This document shows, piece after piece, positions 5,494-7,906 of a stretch of 7,906 bases of DNA (within the stretch, counting starts at the first letter, position 1; each line of letters begins with the position of its first letter). This DNA is from Flavobacteriaceae bacterium (GTDB taxonomy: Bacteria > Bacteroidota > Bacteroidia > Flavobacteriales > Flavobacteriaceae). The position numbers and the translations under genes are program-made. The stretch covers positions 1 to 7,906 of the forward strand of contig CANCFZ010000113.1 in assembly GCA_947377425.1 (NCBI GenBank), in the 5' to 3' direction. The notes below the pieces were generated by a model that was not told the DNA's origin, searched no databases, and was given only the letters and a program-made list of their open reading frames with translations.

Positions 5494-5519
5494 TTTTTAT
5501 CCGAATAGATTACTCGTTA

Positions 5520-5612
5520 GCCCTGATAGTAGTAAGTATCCTTTTTTGTTGTCTTCGAGTGCCTTAGGTAACAAAAAATCTGTCAACAAAAAGATACTTC
5601 GTATAGCAGGAA
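5520..5612 (+). ncRNA. Candidate structured RNA, Flavo-1-like
   Basis: CCTG (5522-5525) pairs with CAGG (5607-5610). An asymmetric purine-rich internal loop follows (ATAGTAGT against CGTATAG), then AAGTATC (5534-5540) pairs with GATACTT (5593-5599). A distal U-rich/A-rich extension pairs TTTTTTGTT with one of two alternative AACAAAAA segments (5570-5578 or 5585-5592). From memory, elements with the outline CCCTGATAG, ATCC-T-rich, A-rich-GATA, ATAGCAGG are common between genes in Flavobacterium and may be the Rfam Flavo-1 motif. The family name is an inference; the stems are seen directly. Orientation is opposite to the flanking genes. Confidence 0.5.
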
Positions 5613-5664
5613 AATGGTCAGCTGAAAATGCCCGAACCGTTCGCTCTAAAAAGCTTCGCAAAGG

Positions 5665-5706
5665 TAAAAAAATAACCCGAAATTTCTATTGAAGTTTCGG
5701 GCTATT
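5665..5706 (-). terminator. Rho-independent terminator of ftsZ
   Basis: On the minus strand AATAGCCCGAAA (5706-5695) pairs with TTTCGGGTTATT (5682-5671), 12 bp including one G-U wobble, across a 12-nt loop. Seven T follow (5672-5666). It begins about 20 bp after the ftsZ stop. Confidence 0.9.
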
Positions 5707-5725
5707 AATTTAATTAACTTTACTA

Positions 5726-7669
5726 TTAATCAACATTATCGTGTAAGAAAGAATTGTTGGAACGCAATTGCATATCGTCATTGCTGTCAGTTCCTAAAGA
5801 CATTCTTGAATTGTTGTTGTAATTTTTATTTTCTGTTAAATCAACTCCCAATCTTTTGTAAGCTGGTTCTTTTTCCAATTCTTCCACTCGTGACGGATTG
5901 TTGTGAAACTTGTAATTAAAGTCTTTCAACTTACGTCTTCTTTCATCTGCACGCAATTTCAAGGTTTCTTCAATAGTCATTTCCATTGGTGAAAGATCAT
6001 CTGAATGTGTAGCATAAGTAGGCTTTGTAGGCTCTGCAACTTTCATTGTGAAGTTTAACGACTCTTCTATTGGCTCAGTAACTTTAGCAACTTCTTGTTT
6101 AGAACCCAACAAATCGTTTTCGATTTCCATGTATTCTTCTAGAGAATATTTGATAATTCCGTTTTCGTTCAATTCTGTTACAGGAACAAATTCTACTGCT
6201 TCGTTAACTTTAATATCTTTAGTTTCTGCTGATAAATCGAAAATAACACGTTCTTCTTCTACTCTATTTTCAACTGGTTTAGCAATTGGCAAGTCAAATG
6301 AAAATGTAATTTGTTCTTCTTCTTTTGCGATAAATTGTGGCTCAACAACTTTAATTTCGTTTACTACCGGAGTTGTAAATGTAAAGTCGATGTCTTTAAT
6401 AGGAGAAACAATTTCAAAAGTAACGTCAAGGTTACGGATGAATTCGTTCATAGCTATTAAATTTGAATCAACTTTAGCAACTACTGGTTCTGATTTAACT
6501 TCGTCTTCAATCAATTCAAAAATGATTTTTTCTTCTTTAACTTCGGCAGTAACTTCAATTGGAGTTTCTACCTTCGATTGAAAAAAATCAACTGGCTTTT
6601 GAGTTAAATCATGAACTAATTTTTGCTCGTCTTCTAATGAGTGAATTATTTTTTTAACTTCTGTATTGATGATTCCGTCTTGTTGTTCTACATTAAAACC
6701 AGTAGCAATAATGGTCACTGCAATTGATTCTCCTAAACTTTCGTCTTCACCAACACCCATAATAATATTAGCATTATGGCCTGCTTCTGCTTGAATATGT
6801 TCGTTAATCTCAGCGATTTCATCCATCGTAATCTCATTCGAGCCTGAAACGATAAGCAACAATACGTTTTTAGCACCTGTGATTTTATTATCATCTAACA
6901 ATGGAGAATCTAATGCTGCTTCAATAGCATTCTTGGCTCTATTATCTCCAGAAAAAATAGAAGACCCCATAATGGCAGTTCCACTGTTAAATAATACCGT
7001 TTTAACATCTCTTAAATCTATATTTTGAGTGTAGTGATGTGTAATTACTTCGGCAATTCCGCGAGATGCAGTTGCTAAAACTTCATCAGCTTTAGAGAAA
7101 CCTGCTTTGAAACCAAGATTTCCGTATACTTCTCTTAATTTGTTATTGTTGATTACAATTAAAGAATCGACTTGCTTACGCAATTTTTCAATACCTAATC
7201 TTGCTTGATCTTGGCGTACTTTACCTTCAAATGAGAATGGTAACGTAACAATTCCAACAGTAAGAATATCTCTTTCTTTCGCCAATTGAGCAATTACAGG
7301 CGCAGCACCAGTTCCAGTTCCGCCACCCATTCCTGCGGTGATAAAAACCATTTTGGTATTGCTATCCAACATTTTTTCAATATCTCCAACGCTTTCGATA
7401 GCCGATTGTTGACCAACATCAGGATTTGCTCCAGCACCTAAACCTTCAGTTAAGTTTACACCTAATTGAATTTTGTTTGGTACAGGACTGTTTTGTAATG
7501 CCTGTGAATCGGTATTACAAACGATGAAATCTACACCTTTGATTCCTTGTTTAAACATGTGGTTGATTGCGTTGCTTCCACCGCCACCAACTCCAATAAC
7601 TTTAATAACATTTGATTGATTTTTTGGTAAATCAAATGATATGCTTCCAAATTCTGAGTTGCTCATCAT
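5726..7669 (-). CDS. ftsZ: Cell division protein FtsZ
   Basis: This 647-aa tubulin-like GTPase polymerises into the cytokinetic Z ring. The GTPase domain (about 20-330) contains VGGGGSNAINHMF (27-39), the tubulin signature GMGGGTGTGAAP (113-124), and the T7 synergy-loop region NIDLRDVK with Asp218 and Asp221. Residues about 335-590 form a long acidic linker with repeated short motifs of the type EE-x-I/V-x-F-x-L. A basic helix ERRRKLKDFNYKFH (about 576-589) precedes the conserved C-terminal peptide VEELEKEPAYKRLGVDL (about 595-611), probably the FtsA-binding site. A further 36-residue Asn/Ser/Asp-rich tail follows. The long form is normal in flavobacteria. The first of two adjacent Met codons is taken as the start. 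ftsA ends 90 bp upstream, and a terminator follows. Confidence 0.97.
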   Translation of the reverse strand: MMSNSEFGSISFDLPKNQSNVIKVIGVGGGGSNAINHMFKQGIKGVDFIVCNTDSQALQNSPVPNKIQLGVNLTEGLGAGANPDVGQQSAIESVGDIEKMLDSNTKMVFITAGMGGGTGTGAAPVIAQLAKERDILTVGIVTLPFSFEGKVRQDQARLGIEKLRKQVDSLIVINNNKLREVYGNLGFKAGFSKADEVLATASRGIAEVITHHYTQNIDLRDVKTVLFNSGTAIMGSSIFSGDNRAKNAIEAALDSPLLDDNKITGAKNVLLLIVSGSNEITMDEIAEINEHIQAEAGHNANIIMGVGEDESLGESIAVTIIATGFNVEQQDGIINTEVKKIIHSLEDEQKLVHDLTQKPVDFFQSKVETPIEVTAEVKEEKIIFELIEDEVKSEPVVAKVDSNLIAMNEFIRNLDVTFEIVSPIKDIDFTFTTPVVNEIKVVEPQFIAKEEEQITFSFDLPIAKPVENRVEEERVIFDLSAETKDIKVNEAVEFVPVTELNENGIIKYSLEEYMEIENDLLGSKQEVAKVTEPIEESLNFTMKVAEPTKPTYATHSDDLSPMEMTIEETLKLRADERRRKLKDFNYKFHNNPSRVEELEKEPAYKRLGVDLTENKNYNNNSRMSLGTDSNDDMQLRSNNSFLHDNVD

Positions 7670-7719
7670 ACTATTTTGGTTTTGTTTGATTTTATTCTGT
7701 ATTCTAGTTTTGTTTTTTT

Positions 7720-7745
7720 ATCTAAATCTAATATCTGATATTTTA
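7720..7745. repeat. AT-rich repeat in the ftsA-ftsZ spacer
   Basis: ATCTAAATCTAATATCTGAT and following bases contain repeated ATCTAA/ATCTGA units; the reverse strand reads ATATTAGATTTAGAT, related to the 14-bp tandem unit upstream of yqeY. The whole 90-bp spacer (7670-7759) is AT-rich, and I see no clear TAnnTTTG promoter in it. Confidence 0.4.
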
Positions 7746-7759
7746 AATCTACTATTAAA

Positions 7760-7906
7760 CTACTCTGCGTTGTCTAAGAAATCTTTGATTTTATCTACAT
7801 ATTTATCGAAGAATGATCTTCTGATTTCATCTGTAGTTTTTGGTTCTTTTTCTACTTTATTGACAACTTTTTCTTCAATCTCTTCTTGAATTGGAGGCGC
7901 AATTGG
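7760..7906 (-). CDS. ftsA: Cell division protein FtsA (C-terminal end only)
   Basis: Only the last 48 codons and the TAG stop at 7762-7760 are in the window. The fragment has a Pro/Glu/Lys-rich stretch (PIAPPIQEEIEEKV, then KEPKTTDEI) and ends in RRSFFDKYVDKIKDFLDNAE. This resembles the C-terminal amphipathic membrane-targeting helix of FtsA, the actin-like protein that tethers FtsZ polymers to the inner membrane. No ATPase motifs are in view, so the assignment rests on this tail and on its position immediately upstream of ftsZ in the conserved ftsQ-ftsA-ftsZ order. Confidence 0.85.
   Translation of the reverse strand, partial: PIAPPIQEEIEEKVVNKVEKEPKTTDEIRRSFFDKYVDKIKDFLDNAE

Noticed and set aside
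5689..5919. Plus-strand 76-aa open frame with many Cys and Phe
   Set aside because: Overlaps the ftsZ terminator and the 3' end of ftsZ in antisense; the composition is that of a reversed coding strand.
6048..6581. Plus-strand 177-aa Ser/Thr-rich open frame
   Set aside because: Mirror of the acidic FtsZ linker codons; no signal peptide or domain.
7641..7889. Plus-strand 82-aa hydrophobic open frame
   Set aside because: Antisense to the ftsZ start, the spacer and the ftsA end; the hydrophobicity comes from the T-rich strand.
1..7906. Undescribed defence or mobile system
   Set aside because: No transposase, integrase, nuclease, toxin-antitoxin pair, phage gene or CRISPR repeat was found; the genes are core functions apart from the left-end surface and HTH genes.

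Overview
The window looks like a chromosomal segment of a member of the Flavobacteriaceae, most likely Flavobacterium or a close relative. The DNA is AT-rich. The primary sigma factor is the short Bacteroidetes form (287 aa, no region 1.1), and several upstream regions carry TAnnTTTG-type -7 boxes. Shine-Dalgarno signals are weak. FtsZ has the long acidic linker and the PAYKR-type C-terminal peptide of this group. The genes are mostly core housekeeping genes. The intergenic DNA is rich in hairpins, short repeats and one candidate structured RNA.

Layout. At the left edge on the minus strand are a secreted or surface repeat protein (168-854) and, 5 bp downstream, the N-terminal 54 codons of a CDP-alcohol phosphatidyltransferase that runs off the window. 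A divergent intergenic region of about 100 bp with two dyad elements separates these from a plus-strand Cro/CI-like helix-turn-helix protein of unknown role (958-1914). Next on the plus strand come the primary sigma factor rpoD (1998-2861), a 308-bp non-coding stretch with a REP-like repeat, three terminator-like hairpins and a promoter, and the likely operon rpe (3170-3832) and DusC-like dihydrouridine synthase (3855-4799). A perfect 14-bp inverted repeat with A and T tracts (4820-4859) serves as a terminator for both strands.

From 4861 to the right edge the genes are on the minus strand. In transcription order they are the end of ftsA (7906-7760), ftsZ (7669-5726) with its own terminator, a 264-bp gap, a GatB/YqeY-domain gene (5461-5012), a heptad-repeat hairpin and tRNA-Arg(TCG) (4934-4861). 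The gap between ftsZ and yqeY holds a candidate structured RNA in plus orientation that resembles a sequence class scattered through Flavobacterium genomes (possibly the Flavo-1 motif), plus a 14-bp tandem duplication.

Functionally the window joins division (ftsA-ftsZ), transcription (rpoD), translation support (tRNA-Arg, YqeY, Dus) and the pentose phosphate pathway (rpe). No mobile element, phage, CRISPR array or defence system was seen. The items most worth a second look are the divergent operator region at 884-956, the Flavo-1-like element, the paired GTTGAATATT sites around the rpe promoter, and short repeated motifs in the FtsZ linker.
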